Source of the DNA: Atopsyche davidsoni
Lineage: Eukaryota > Arthropoda > Insecta > Trichoptera > Hydrobiosidae
Direction of reading: 5' to 3'
DNA length: 64,000 nucleotides
NCBI GenBank assembly: GCA_022113835.1
Contig: JAILWY010000029.1
Location: 10,001-74,000, forward strand
The notes below the pieces were generated by a model, which had not been told where the DNA came from, searched no databases, and saw only the letters and a program-made list of their open reading frames with translations. This document shows, one piece after another, positions 23,581 to 37,400 of this stretch. The position numbers and the translations under genes were made by a program. Position 1 is the stretch's first letter. The number at the start of each line of letters is the position of its first letter.

Positions 23581-24180
23581 TAACTGTTGTTAGTAACAAC
23601 CAACAAACAGACCGCAACACCGCCAAAGTCCGGCCCTCGCTAGATGCAGTGACCTCCTGGTTCGGGGAGTGGAGAATCAAAACGTACCCCTCCAAAAGCG
23701 AGGCCTTAAACTTCAAAATCCCTGACGCACAAACTTCCCCAGAGTACCACATCACTCTGGATAACGTCCCCATATCGCGGAAAAATGTATCAAATACCTC
23801 GGCCTTACACTAGACTGCAAACTCTCCTGGACACCGCATGGATAGATGACCGTACAAAAAGCAAGAGCCGCTTCAGCTATACTCTCCGACAAAATCCTCT
23901 TCCAGAAAACCATGATCTGTCCAATCCTCACTTTCACCGGCCCCATCTGGGCCTACGTCCCGCCTGAGAGACACAAGCCTCTCCAGGTAATCCAAAAGAA
24001 AAAATTCGCAACTGGGTATTAAATGCCCCATGGTTCATCCAAAACATCCGACTCCACCGAGACTTCCAAACGATCAAAGAGGTCATCATAGACGTCGTTC
24101 ACTCCTTCCAATTTTACAACCTCGGGGACAGCTTCTTCATAATGAAGGCCGAAAGCCGTTCCAGCAATCCCTGCCCTCTC
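23581..24180 (+). pseudogene. jockey-like non-LTR retrotransposon, RT C-terminal fragment
   Basis: The first frame gives VTSWFGEWRIKTYPSKSEA, a conserved RT stretch in which the K-S-E-A motif sits just before the thumb. After frame changes come LGLTLDCKLSW, LQVIQKKKF and NAPWFIQNIRLHRDF, the thumb and tail motifs of jockey-clade polymerases, in the right order. The catalytic FADD box and everything upstream are missing, as in a 5'-truncated insertion. At least two frameshifts and several stops break it. Confidence 0.75.
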
Positions 24181-24478
24181 TTACTTTTTATTTCGAATTT
24201 TAAATACACCTGCTTACTTTAGATACTCTCCACTTATCATTAAATTAAAAAAAAAGAAATTAAAAAACCTGAAATTATGCAAAACTACATAAACTGTACA
24301 TTGATACATTGTCAAAATTTTAATTTGACGAGATTATTATGGTATGGATTATTTGCTATAAAGAATAAAAATTTACAATATAATAAGGACTTACTTCATT
24401 GCTGTCAAACAGTTTTGAAAGTAGATAGAGGTTCATGCCAGATTTTCCAAACTCACTTACTTTTTTGCTAAAATGTAC

Positions 24479-24579
24479 CTACTGAGTGAAGGGGCACTTG
24501 TACTAAATTATTATATTATAACATCCGAGAACCTCCGAGCACTGCATGGACTCAATGAATGTGTGTTAGAAAACCTTTC
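24479..24579 (-). ncRNA. candidate noncoding exon X (class II-like cassette)
   Basis: Minus strand: acceptor ATAATTTCAG, 101 nt, donor CAGTAG|GTACATTT. The donor side matches class II (TTCACTCAGTAG). It lies outside the duplicated block, between it and the presumed first exon. Confidence 0.35.
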
Positions 24580-24837
24580 CTGAAATTATAGTGGCATTTC
24601 AAGCGGCACGGCTGGAATGTCACGGAACTTAAATATTGTGATATACGAGGAAATGTTACCTGACACTTGCAACAATTATTAATTTTTATTATACTACAAA
24701 AAGTAGGTACCTTTTGAAAAACAACGATAGGAAATTTCGTGACATGGTCATTTTGCGTAATAATAGGTCAGAGATATACGCACTTCTAAAAATTGGTACT
24801 TAACACACACTCGAGGTTAATACGAGGCAATACTTAC

Positions 24838-25200
24838 TTCCCGCCCTCCTGTTCCGAGCCCACCTTAGCGCTCCGCTCCCGCGCCCTGTCTGTGTAGTCA
24901 GTGGCGTCATTGCACGGTCGGATTTAATCGCATTAGATTTAGACACATTTAAAATATATTTAAACTTGGCAAAAACTTGTAATCACATTGATCTCTGCCG
25001 ATCTAATTCATCGGTCCACTGATGGTAAAGCAGTGTAGACGATAATCTGTTCAAATCTCACACGACCGTCCAGTGCGACGAGACAATCGGAACTGACGCC
25101 GGTCACTTCAATGGGAAGCGCGAGTCTTGGCAGGAGGCGGGGAAATCTTCACTGGAAGCGGCGGGGAAGTCTCGGCCGCTACTGACTGCTCGGACGCAGC
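24838..25200 (-). ncRNA. candidate first exon and promoter region of the cassette transcript
   Basis: A GC-rich, CpG-containing segment stands out in AT-rich DNA. On the minus strand it ends at GGGAA|GTAAGTATTG, a near-ideal donor pointing towards the cassette array. No long frame runs through it. The transcription start is not visible and 25,200 is only an outer guess. It could equally be a bidirectional promoter. Confidence 0.35.
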
Positions 25201-25250
25201 GCTCTCTTTGTCGATAAACGTTGTGCGGATGGACGTGCTTTCGTGATTTC

Positions 25251-27527
25251 ATTGAAATTGTCATAATTTGATTTTTAAATCGGGGAGAAATGTTTTATGC
25301 GTTGGGGTTGTGTGCTCAGAATAACTTGACAGAAGTTTATTGGTAACTTACTTTGATTCACTACCTACTGTCAGAATAAAAGCGTTAATTTTTTTATTCA
25401 CAGTTTCTACATTACGATCGATCAAGTCATTTTGGAATTGTAAATGATTTTGTCTTTCGAGACGGCGGCTAATAAAGGAGACGTCTTTTTTTGTTATTGT
25501 GAGTAGGGATGATTAATTTTTTTTAATTCAAATTTCAGTGGAAATAACAAATCGAAAGGACTGTGGCACGTTAGGAATCTGCCGGTATAACTTCTTTTTA
25601 TTTTTTTCTAAATATACCTTTTTGAGGATCTCGTGTTCGGGGTAGCCATTTTACAGGAGATAATTTTTGCATTAGGTTGAATAATAGCTGGATTCAATAT
25701 TTGCATCGACTGTAGAGAAACCTGAACGTAGTAAGAAAGCATTTAATAAATTTAACATGTCACTCTGGTGAATAATTCAAGTTTTTTTCAAATCTGAGAA
25801 TCGTGGGTAACATATCGAATGAACAGAGTCGGATATATGATCGTTCTTTCTTGCCATGCCGTGGGGTTTTCCTTAGTAAATATCAGCATTGCAGGTGGGA
25901 AGACTCATTTTATAAACTTTACTCTTTTTGGTACTCTGATTTTCTGACAATTCATCTATCAGCTATTTGAGGATTGGTGAGAAAATATGAGTCAGAAGTA
26001 AATAAATCTGAAGATGATCTGGCGTTCGATGGTTATTGTTGCTCCTATTACAAGCATTAGACTGCGGTATCTGGATGATAAGTCAGAGAGAATTTTGATG
26101 AGAAGTAGCTAAAGTATATACCTGTCTGAAGGGTTCGGGAAAATGAGGACTAACTAATCTAATGGGTAATATAAACAATAGATTCAATATAAAAGTTGTT
26201 TAATTTTTAATACATCACCCAAGGTTAAACACATTCTCCTCCTGCAGCAGAAATAATTTTATTTAAATTATAAATAGATACACGTTGGTTTAACTTAATA
26301 GTAAATTATTACAGACTTGAGACTGGTAAATACGTCCTAGCTGAGAATAACGACAATTTCAAATAATCATTCCATACGCTGCACCTCGGACTGTGCCTTG
26401 AGCGTGTCATCTTTAAAAATGTTGTAAAAATCTAAAACACAATGCAGATCCAATGTCACACAGAACAAAAATATACTGATATTTTATCTGAATTAAATTT
26501 TTTTATTGAAAACCGAGATTTTATCGATTCTAGTATGGAATGTAATATAAGCCTCATAAACAATGTCATGATTAAACTTACTCCTATATAATGGGTAAGT
26601 GAATTGGTAAAGGTCAATATAGGAATCTTAGAATTAATTAAGCCTGATACAACTATTATGAAAAGCGAATATTCTCTAAGTAATCAATGCTTTGTGTATT
26701 TTCTACAAAATATTGCTATGTAGCATTGATTTACACATTTTAAAAATAGTAAATTTTTTTTTTTTTAAAAAGCAGCAGGACTACATAGCAGAGCTCCCTA
26801 CCTATAATCACAAGAAGAAGAATGCCATGAGATTATTACACTATAATATCATTTGTAGAAATAGATCTGTCAACATATTGTATTAAAATCATTAATAACT
26901 ATTTAATTAGATTTATGGATTATAAGTTTATTAAAACATATTCGAGTCTAAATATAAATTGATAGCCCTGTTTTCTATACATTTCAATGTTGACAATATA
27001 ATAATATTTTTCTAAAATTAATAAAAAATAACATTATCAAAAAAACACCATCTACAATATAAATTCTTCATACTTATTATTGATTTATCATACAATTAGG
27101 TTATTATTAGCAAGTGAAAAACATTTTAAAAATAAAAAATTCCACAATTATCAAATATGTTAACTGTTAACAAAAAACCCTGTCAAAACTTTGAAAATAA
27201 ATCAAAAATATCATCACTCTGACGATACATATTTGATTAACAAAATAAACGAGTTCATAATTTATAAAACCATTGTATATCCATTATCTTCTAAATAAGA
27301 GATACTTATCTTCACATAATCACATCCATGTGGTAAACATAATCTCAACATTTTTATATTTATTGTTTAAGTTAATACTGAGAAATTACAACTTTGTATA
27401 TAGAGACTCACACGATACAGTTTAAATACTAAAATGATTTTCGTTAAAACAAGAAAATATAACATTTTTGTTTTTTAACAAATTACAAAGCCTCTGTGTA
27501 TACTCACATTAGTCAAACATTAAAAAG
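25251..27527. other. AT-rich stretch, no gene seen
   Basis: No coding signal, RNA gene or element ends recognised. Short frames only. Confidence 0.55.
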
Positions 27528-28760
27528 TCAATAAATTTGAGAGCCTGTAGGGGAGACCCCAGGGGTCCTCGTCAATCTGACGCTCCCTTCCGGAATGTGC
27601 TGGCGCCGTCGTTGCACACGACGAGGCCTAGTCTGGCCTAGTGCTGCTCCTCTCTTGGTCGTCATCCGCGACGGCCATTCGGCGGCCCTGGCGTTGAAGT
27701 CGCCGGCGAGGAGAACCTCGTCTGCGTTCGTCCTGATGTCTTCCTCGAGCGTGGCGAGGTACGCTTCGTATACTGCAAACGCCACGTTTGGCAAAACGTA
27801 GCAAGAGTACTCGCGTATGCCTCCGACCCGAATCCGGGTGAAGCCGTGCCCTATGGTGCCGATCTCTTTAATGGGGGTGTTGCCGGCTATGGCTACTTCC
27901 ACCACCCCCGTCGCGTCGGCCGTCCGTGTGGCGCTTGCCGGAGTGAGGTGCTGCTTGGAGGTGATCAAAACGTCCGAATCCAACTCCCGCGTTTTCTGCT
28001 CTAGCAGCGCCTGCGCCGCCCTTCAGTGGTTGAGGTTAATCTGCAGGATGCGCAGTGACATTGGTGTGCTTACAGTAGGCATTCAGGTACCTCCCGTATG
28101 CCTCGCACTGTCTGCTCCCTTGGGCGTGCTCACTTTTTTTTCCTTGTGTGGCGCACGTATGGCACTTTGGCCCTCTTTGGCCTTATGTCCAAGCCGGCCA
28201 CAGGTGAAGCGGTGCTTGCTTTTGTCCTGGCCTCTGCATTGGTGCGCCGCGTGGCCGTAGCCGAGGCACCTGAAACATCTAGGGATGGTCGGGTGCTATC
28301 GCACCCAGCAACTCACCCATCCAACTAGGATGATCTTTGCAGCGTCAATGGGGACGTCAGCTGGGCCTGTCCTAGTGCCGTTTCATGCCGGGAGGAACTT
28401 CACGGCTCTGAACATGTCCTGCGTGCATGTCGCTTGAGTCACTAACTCAGCGGCCGGCTCTTCTTTGCTCGTTGACTCATCGAGTAGGTCGTTGAGTGGT
28501 TCAATATGACTGACAATTTCCCGCCGATCTTTTCCCGACCAACACTGCATGGCCGTGTGGCCTTTCTTCCCGCACTTCCAGCACTCAATGTCCTTGTAAT
28601 TCCGCGTGGGACGCGACCCCCCATGAATTCTCCCTCGATTTCCCTGACAGCTGTCACGATGTTGTGGAGATTGGTGTGGCAATTGCGGATCTCCGTCCGC
28701 CTTCGTCTTCTGTCGCGGAGACTGTTGTCGGCGAGGCATGTTGATGTTACAACATCAAAC
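27528..28760 (-). pseudogene. R1-clade-like non-LTR retrotransposon, gag zinc knuckles and endonuclease
   Basis: Read on the minus strand, ORF1 ends with zinc knuckles: CWKCGKKGHTAMQC (about 28,550-28,590), CFRCLGYGHAAHQC (about 28,230-28,275), and a third that has lost its first Cys. ORF2 then starts with ILQINLNH...RAAQALLEQKT, a typical start of an R1-clade apurinic-like endonuclease, and continues to LLAGDFNARAAEWPS, which contains the catalytic GDFN motif. The sequence stops at about 27,530, before any reverse transcriptase, so the 3' part is lost. Frameshifts and at least one stop are present. Confidence 0.8.
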
Positions 28761-28799
28761 AATGCAAAAAATGTTTGGATGGAAATTCTCCCGCCATTT

Positions 28800-29785
28800 A
28801 AAAAAGGGTCGTAAAAAAAGGTGATTTAATAAGTAGTTTTTAAAAATAATATATCATATAATATATCATTATTTACTTCTGCGCAGACTCATATTTATGT
28901 GTGCACGCACATGCGCACAAGTACTAATGCGCAGACACAAACCTATTTTTTTAAAATTAATATATTTAAATATAAATAAAGTTTCTTTATATTCATATAT
29001 TTATATTTATATATTTATTTATATATATGTATAAATAATACATAATTTTTATTTAATATTTAAAAAATATTTGTTAATTATTTTTATTAAACATAACAAA
29101 CAGACATTCCCAGTCGCTACGGGTGAGCAGTTTTTGGATATCAACAAGCTTGAATACAAGATAGAGAAAAGCTTAGTGATGTTTTATATATTTATATTAT
29201 AGTTTCTAATTGGGGGGTTCTCAGATAATCTGAACGAGTTTTTCAACCATCCCGGTCTGTAAGAAACGGGGATCGAAAGATCTGGTGGCCGGTTAGCGAG
29301 TAGAATTCTATGAAGAAAAAGACAATTGGTGTCATGTTTTTTTCTCGGAATAGCTTATTGCAATTAGGGAAATCCCAAAAAATCTGCATCTTGTTTTTTT
29401 CTCTGTGGATGTTACAAATAAAACACAGTGATTATGTTTGGGTTTTTATTTATTAACAGTAAATCAGCTGAAAATGAGTCGCCGTTTTTCTTCACATGGG
29501 TAATAAATGAAACTGACATATTGGTAATATTTAGAAGTTCCATAACATTTAGCAGCTACAAGCAGCGCCATGTCGGAGCACAGCCTTGGCAGTGATGTCG
29601 GAAGTCACTTCCGTTCCCTAGCTGTTAATTATTTCTCGTATATCTTAAATGGCTTTGTACTAGAAGCTCACCAACCGTCTTATTTCCAGCACAGGTATGA
29701 AGGAAACTGATTTTTCACATAAATGTTTCAAACCTATCGTGGGGTAATAAAAAACTGGAGATGTTTTTTTATCCCAACTTAATGT
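28800..29785. other. AT-rich stretch, no gene seen
   Basis: Contains A/T runs and a short moderate-GC part near 29,220-29,300. No gene or element identified. Confidence 0.55.
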
Positions 29786-29789
29786 AAAT

Positions 29790-30580
<791 letters not shown>

Positions 30581-31416
30581 TAAACAGATTCAAACAAATG
30601 CTCAGAAACTAGCAAAGCTGGGATGTAAAGCCGTGTCTTCACAGGTAAACAATTTTGCAGAAATGTGTTTTTCACGAGTTACGAAACATCAAAATGATGT
30701 TTCTAGAATTGAGAGCTTTTGAGAGATCCATGTATTGAGAGGTCTTGCTGGCAATTGTTGTTAATATGTGGTCTGAAAATTTTCCCACATGTACTTCTCA
30801 TTTACAGTTTGAAAGTTCTGAAGCATGTTGTACGATATTGTGAAACACTTAGTATTTTCCACAACTAGTAAACATCCATTAGATGTTTTAGAAATATTTT
30901 ATGTTTTGTTTCCGAATCAGTATATTAATTAATGCTTACTAATGAATGCATAGCTTTCAGTTTCAGCCATCCGTTAGTTTGACAGGAGCAGATGCTGCTT
31001 GTTATTTACTAGTTACTTGGAAGTTAATAAAAATAAATTAAAACTAAAATGTATTATATAGTCACTTTTTCAATTTCTAACAATTCATTTCCTCAATCAT
31101 CTCTATTTTGCCTGAAAGAAAAAGTATAATACAATAAATGTGCTGAAATCTCTGTGTATGGATTTATAAATCAAAATAGTTAATTTAAATATTGCAAGTA
31201 TCAAAGTTAAACAGATGAAGTTGAAATAAAGTTATGTTGACAGGTTTCCTGCTAAAGTATACATTTGTAAGAAGGGAATTGAGCATAATCATGGTCACAG
31301 AATTACATAGGAAATATAAGTATTCCTGCCACAAGAAAAAATATTTCAGGAAAGCTGATCTGAGCTATATAGACTATAGAGCTATATAGAGAGAGGTGTG
31401 CGCGAGTAAGTGGGTG

Positions 31417-31448
31417 CCGTACATCTTAATTATAATTAAGATGTACGG
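31417..31448. repeat. perfect 32-bp palindrome
   Basis: Half-site ccgtacatcttaatta followed at once by its exact reverse complement, with no spacer. Its function is unknown. Confidence 0.9.
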
Positions 31449-32849
31449 CTTGAATAGTAAATTGACCCAACACAACCTGTTTTCATAAGCACGTGCATTC
31501 AGTTTGACTCGGCAATAGTCACCATCTGTTATCTCTTATTCTTTCAGTCTGTTTGGAATGGTAGTTCACTGAATGGATGATAAATAGATATCGGGAGGCT
31601 ATAAACTTCACACCAAATTTTTAGCATACAGAAAGTTGCAACAAGTGCCCGTGTCTTTATTGTTTTACATTTTATAAATCTTTAAATTAAACAATTTCAA
31701 GTTGTAGCAAGTGTCGCTTGACACACAACAAGTACACCATTTTAGTATCTTGTAAACTTTTCATTCATAAAAAAAATACTCACTCTTATGACCTCACAAA
31801 TAAATTATCATTACTTTAAGTGAAAAACTTTTTATTATTATTTTAGCATCTGCACGAACATGCTTTTGATATAAGGACTAATACTGCAGCACCCAAAGTA
31901 TTAAGGTATGAAAATTGTATGGAAAAAATATATTGTTTATAATGTAAATTTGATTTCAATATCTTCACATGGATGTAAGCATGCATCACATGCTCCATGG
32001 GTGCGCACTATATTGTCCTAACAAAGGAGTTCAAATTTTCTGCGAGTAATGATGCTCAATTTCAAATGAAATTGACTTCATGTTAAATCCCTTTCGGATG
32101 GCCAATGTAATATTGTCAATTTCTGTATTAACAACTCTAATAAATTTAGATAAACCTTACATACTTTAAAAAAAAACCAAAGCACATTATTTACTTATTT
32201 TTATTAGTAAGTTGTCATGTGAACTAACGGCACATGTAAATATATTTTTACCTAAAAACCATTACTTATGTGAGTTAAAATAATCAGGAACAGGTGTGAT
32301 AAAAACTCTGATTATATACAGTTAAAGATAAGCCCTATTAAAAACAAAGCAAGCCTGGCCTCTGTAAAGAATGAAAGCGCCTTTTCATGGAAACCTCACT
32401 TCGTCTCATCTCCCATTTGAAAGCTGAATAAGATAGGCTTGGAAAGCTGCACTTGCTCCAAGCATAAATATTTCACAGTGTAGTGATTAGTTTGCGGTTA
32501 CTAAGTGCCGAGGCTGAAATAACAGTATTTGTGATAATCTTCATTATACATTTTTTTTAAATATCAAGTTACGTGGGACATCCATAAATTTAGTAAATTT
32601 GCTGTAGCTAGGACCTTTCTTCAATCATAATTGACCTATTAAAAATTCATGTTTAATATCAAACGACTTTTAAAAGTGCAACACATGTTTTCTAAAAAAA
32701 ATAAATAAAAAAAACATTTGTTTCTGAATTCAAACATCGTTGGTCAGATGCTGTAGCGGTTGACATGCGCGTTTGGAAATATCGGCTGCTGCTAAGAAAT
32801 TAAAACTAAAACACAGCACTAAAGTAACGTACAAGTATAACTATTCAAT

Positions 32850-32980
32850 GTTTTTGACAGAGAGATTACTTGGTGAAATTCCATTTTAATATTTTAAATA
32901 AAATATTCTTGTGATTTTTTCACATCTTAATTTTATTAGTGACCGGATTCACAAGATTTTCGTCTTTGCATCATTGCTAG
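32850..32980. mobile_element. foldback element, single diverged arm
   Basis: The sequence tttttgacagagag...acttggtgaaattcc...gtgattttttcacat...gtgaccgg matches, in order, one arm of the palindromic elements at 59,309 and 63,204. Only one arm is present. Confidence 0.6.
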
Positions 32981-35900
32981 GCTTAGCCTCAAGGTTGACA
33001 CGCTCCGGAGGAAGTCGGAACCTAACGCCTCCTCAAGTGCAGATTCACCGAGTGAGAAATCACTGTCCACACAAAAACTGTGTGTTGCTTGATTTTTCTG
33101 AAACTAATTTAGAATAATCTATTGCCTTGTTTATTTTCAACTCTCTAATTGAAATTTGCATAAAAGAAAAGCTACGGCCAAACAAATTTAGGGCTCATCT
33201 CTGTATGTAAATAATCCAAAAACAAATGCATACAAGACTCGTCTATGCTATTCTATCTCAGTCGATTCACAGTCCAATACATGAAATTTCTCCATTACCA
33301 AAAAAGGAATCAAATCACCAAATAACATCTTATTTTTGCTCAATTTTTCAATATGTTTTCTTTAACTACTTTTAGTCAATAAACGATACAATCGTTTTCA
33401 AGTATTTTTAAAAAGTAAATTTTAAAATAATTTAAAAAAATACAACCAAAGAAGTCGGCAGATGCCAACTTGCTTGAGGGCGCCGATCTCTGTGGAATTG
33501 AACTGATGTAATTGTCCTCATATCAGTTATTTGGTTTATTAACAATGAACAGTATAGAAATTGCATTTCAATACTTTTAAAATTCCATTTTTAATTCAAT
33601 GTAAATGTTTAATGGGCACATTTTGACTTCTCAAACACGTCTCTGACTGAGAGCTTAACACTTCCTAGCATTCGATATCACTCCCGCAGACAGAGCGTCG
33701 TGAGCCACACGTGCACTTTGAAGTGTAAATATATAATTATATATTTCAATGTAATCAAAGAAGTTTCACAGCTAGGCCGGGTCCTTTATAAACAAAAAAA
33801 GTTGCCCATAAAGCTCCGAAGACCTAGATAGTCCGATAGCCGATTGTCCATCTTTTTACATTAATTTGAGTGATGGGTTTCGATATCTCGGAAAAGGCGA
33901 TCCAGAGATACGAGGAATGAAATTTTAATGAATTTGAGTCATAAATTTATCGGCATTCTGAGCACTTTAGATAGATTTATTCAAGAATAGACCACGTTGT
34001 GATGTCATCTGGCGATAAGTCTTGAATGTCAATAAGTGAATTATACAATACTTGAACAGAATTGCCATTTATTGTTTATTTTGCAAAGTAAGGGAAGTAA
34101 AAGCTTTTTTATCTTAAAAAACGCCAAGATGCCAATGTAACCGTGTCGAACTGATCGAATGAAATGAAAAAGAAATTATTTTTAATTTTCTCGATTGCAC
34201 ATAAGTAAGCTGAGCAGAAGTATGTTTGCTAAGATTCTTGTAGTGATCGTTGAGCACGGTTATTTACTACGTCCCCCCCCTCCCCTTGCAAGTTTACTTA
34301 TTGTAACAATTCATTTATATATTTAACTAGGGATATAAGTTATTTGATTATCTCTCATTTTAAAATTACTTTACATCACACTTAAACGATTCCAGTGGCA
34401 AAAATGGGAGCAGAGTGTATTTGAGATTACAATGTGACTTTGTTCATTTTGGAGTACATCCTCTCTGCTGCAACATCGTGTCATTCATGACTCTTCACGA
34501 GAAGACACAGCACTTTCAGGAGGAAGCGTGGCTTCCTGCGAGAAGACAGCTTATTGAGAGGAAACAGTCAGGCAATCTCAGGAGCCATGGCTTTTCGGCG
34601 ATCACTCCGTTTATTGTGCTTACTTTTTTTAGCTAATATATATTTTCAAAAAATGAATCAAAGCATTTTTAATCAAATTCAATCGAGAAATACAAAATTA
34701 AGTGAGCGAAAACAAACAAGTTTATTCTCTGCATGCCGACAATCTATCTGTACATGTTCCGGTTTTTTCATCAGATTATGTAAATAAATATATTCTTGAT
34801 CATTTCTGTCATAGAAAACAAGTTTACATATTGTATTGTATACAAGCCGCAATAAAGTAATCGAATTCATTCCAGAGTGGTGAGTTATGCTCGTGGACTG
34901 GCCGCTGCCCGCACTCACTCGGCACTCGGCCCACACACAGTAATAACAATTATGGTTATTGCGGCTCATATTCCACTCGAACTTATAAGCGACAGTTATA
35001 AGACTATTTTTATATAATTCTCCTTAGAAATACAGAACAGAGAAACTGTGGATTATCATAAATCTTATATCTCTTTCAAAATCATATAAATTGTAATAAG
35101 ATTGATTTCAACACCGATAGGCTCCATATTTTGATGTGTACCTTTGAATCCTTTGATACTTTTGTAAGAACTGTTGCATAATTTATTTCAAAAATAAATG
35201 GGCAACAATATTTTTGCTCTCCAAGTAAGTTGTCAGTATCTTTACAATCTTACTTCGGGTAGCGGGAGAGCAGCTTTAGTGGTTATTGACACCATCCATT
35301 TTGGTTCGGTTCACTTCTTCTGTTTTGTAAATTCAAAGCGTAAGTAAGTAACAAACGAAAATAAATGCATTCGAAACAAAAGAAGTAGACTAGAAGAAGG
35401 TTCGGTTGCTTACATGGTGGGAGTCAAGCACCGAGCTGGCATGTGATGTATGGACACGGAACGTCAGGAGTTCAAGCCAAACAAAAAGTCACACACCAGC
35501 TCAGCAGTGCCTAGAGGACGTATGTACAGAGGGATCTGCCTACCAAGTATTGATGCATCAAATCATACAATTTAGGCGCAATATAATTATCTTTTGTTCT
35601 AAAAGCACTCCAGAATATTTCATCTCAAGATCGCAGGTGACATTCTTTTTCTAAGGGTGTACATCGAGGACGACTTCAATTTCATCAAGTGATAATCACT
35701 ATCAAATATTTTTTTAAAAACCAGCAGAGTATATATTTTAATAGATTGAACTTGCCTGCTGTGGTGTGAAATGAATGAAGCCGGTTCATATGTTCACTTT
35801 AAATGTACACAGATTCACTCCTCTGAGTACAAGACGGGCATCTACCGATTGTTGCCATCTTGCACGAAACCCGAACCCTCGCTCACTCGGCCTTCGTTCA

Positions 35901-36977
35901 AACCCAAAATTGCTTAGAATGCAACTTTCCTGCATTATTTTTCTTAATCACTGATATAATAAAAGTGTAATCTTCTTCACTCGTAGTCACCTCTTTGTAA
36001 ATTTTGAATTCCGATTTTTCGCTATTCTAGTAACTTCTTTGGTTTCTTTTGCAGATTAACAGCTTATCTATTTGTTAAACAATCGATAGAGTATTTCATA
36101 CTATTTATATCAAAAGCTCATATTCTTCCATCAAGGCATTATATTACTATTGGTGTTGCCGTTGTACATAGTACATTTCCTACTTTCTTTAGAATTGCAC
36201 TTCCACACATCATTGGGGGGATATCATTTTATAAATTCAAACCTCACAACCTAATATTATATAATTATTTTATTTGATCTTTAACGTAGCGAGAGGGCTC
36301 TCATACTTGATAAATTGCAAACTGCCAGGAATATTTATTTTGAATTTTAGAATCTTGGATATAACAGTAGCCAAAGACAAAATTATAAGAACTGAAAAGA
36401 TTTTTTATAAATGACACACATAATGGCAAGGAGGAACGATTTGATCTTAGTATTTCAAGAAAATGCGACACTAGTTGACCACTGAGGGCGAGCAATTGGA
36501 CATCACCGACCTACTGTTTTTGGGCCTTTGTAAAGAGCGAGTTGATACAAAGATTCCAGCCCTGAAAAAGAGTTACTGTCACACATGATAGTTTTAAATT
36601 TTAGCTAACGTTAGATACACAAACTCAAAATTTTCCTGGTACTTTGCTCTTTATAACAAAATATTATCCCATGTTAGTGCAGGAATGCCCTGTCACACGA
36701 GTGGATTCTATTGATTTTGCCAACTCTCCCAAAATTTGTTCGGAGTAGCCTGATCGTTCCGATCCCTTTCCCTCACACAGTGCAGCGCAATTAGTAGATG
36801 AGCACATTATATGAATAAAACCACAAATTTGAATCATGCTGAAATGTTGACAATGTAAGACGTGAGTAGCACTCGCTTTAGCGTTGACTTCAAACCAAAG
36901 GGATTCATAGTCTATCTAGCAAAGTGAAAGCTGTAATATCGAGGCCGAAGGACCCCGGCCAGAGCACCTATCTACTT

Positions 36978-36987
36978 TATATAAAAG
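36978..36987 (+). promoter_or_regulatory. TATA-like box
   Basis: TATATAAAAG lies inside a locally GC-richer stretch, about 40 bases before an initiator-like ctctcagac. It would drive transcription towards the 3' end of MDM1 from the opposite strand. No gene is seen on the plus strand, so this is weak. Confidence 0.2.
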
Positions 36988-37159
36988 TCACTCGGCTCCT
37001 GTGGCGCTCTGTGCTTCTCTCAGACAGACTCCGTCTTAGATTGTGACTGCGTATTCAAAATATCACATTATTATTGCTATTTTATATATAAGAATTTAAT
37101 ATTTTCAGAAACAAACGAAAGAAATATACATCATAGTTGACTTTTTACCTCTAGACGTG

Positions 37160-37165
37160 TTTATT
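37160..37165 (-). terminator. candidate MDM1 polyadenylation signal
   Basis: AATAAA on the minus strand, about 236 bases after the MDM1 stop codon, a plausible 3' UTR length. Confidence 0.35.
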
Positions 37166-37400
37166 GCTAACAATATTTTTAGTTATATATAAAATTTTCA
37201 ACATAGACTGCGTTTGGGAAACACAGATAGAGTTAACCAGCATCCCCTCCGCGAAGTACTTGTAATTGTGAAGTTTTTTACGGAACTGGTCCGAGAGAAC
37301 ACAGATCACCACAGCTCACTCAAACAAAACAGAAACAACCCACCGATTCCGCTCTACCTTACACGGACTAAAGGCATCTGTACTGTAGAAAGCGACGGGC

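Larger units (their letters stand above)
30590..37159. other. AT-rich intergenic stretch with few features
   Basis: Apart from the palindrome at 31,417, the foldback half-element at 32,850 and the TATA-like site at 36,978, I see no gene. Frames are short and show no coding bias or recognisable domain. Confidence 0.5.

Noticed and set aside
32745..32800. SINE-like head (gctgtagcggttgacatgcgcg)
   Set aside because: Resembles a tRNA D-arm word, but no B box or tail follows and no second copy is seen in the window.
35400..35530. Possible tRNA-derived repeat (B-box-like ggagttcaagcc)
   Set aside because: The A box is not recognisable and the spacing cannot be established.
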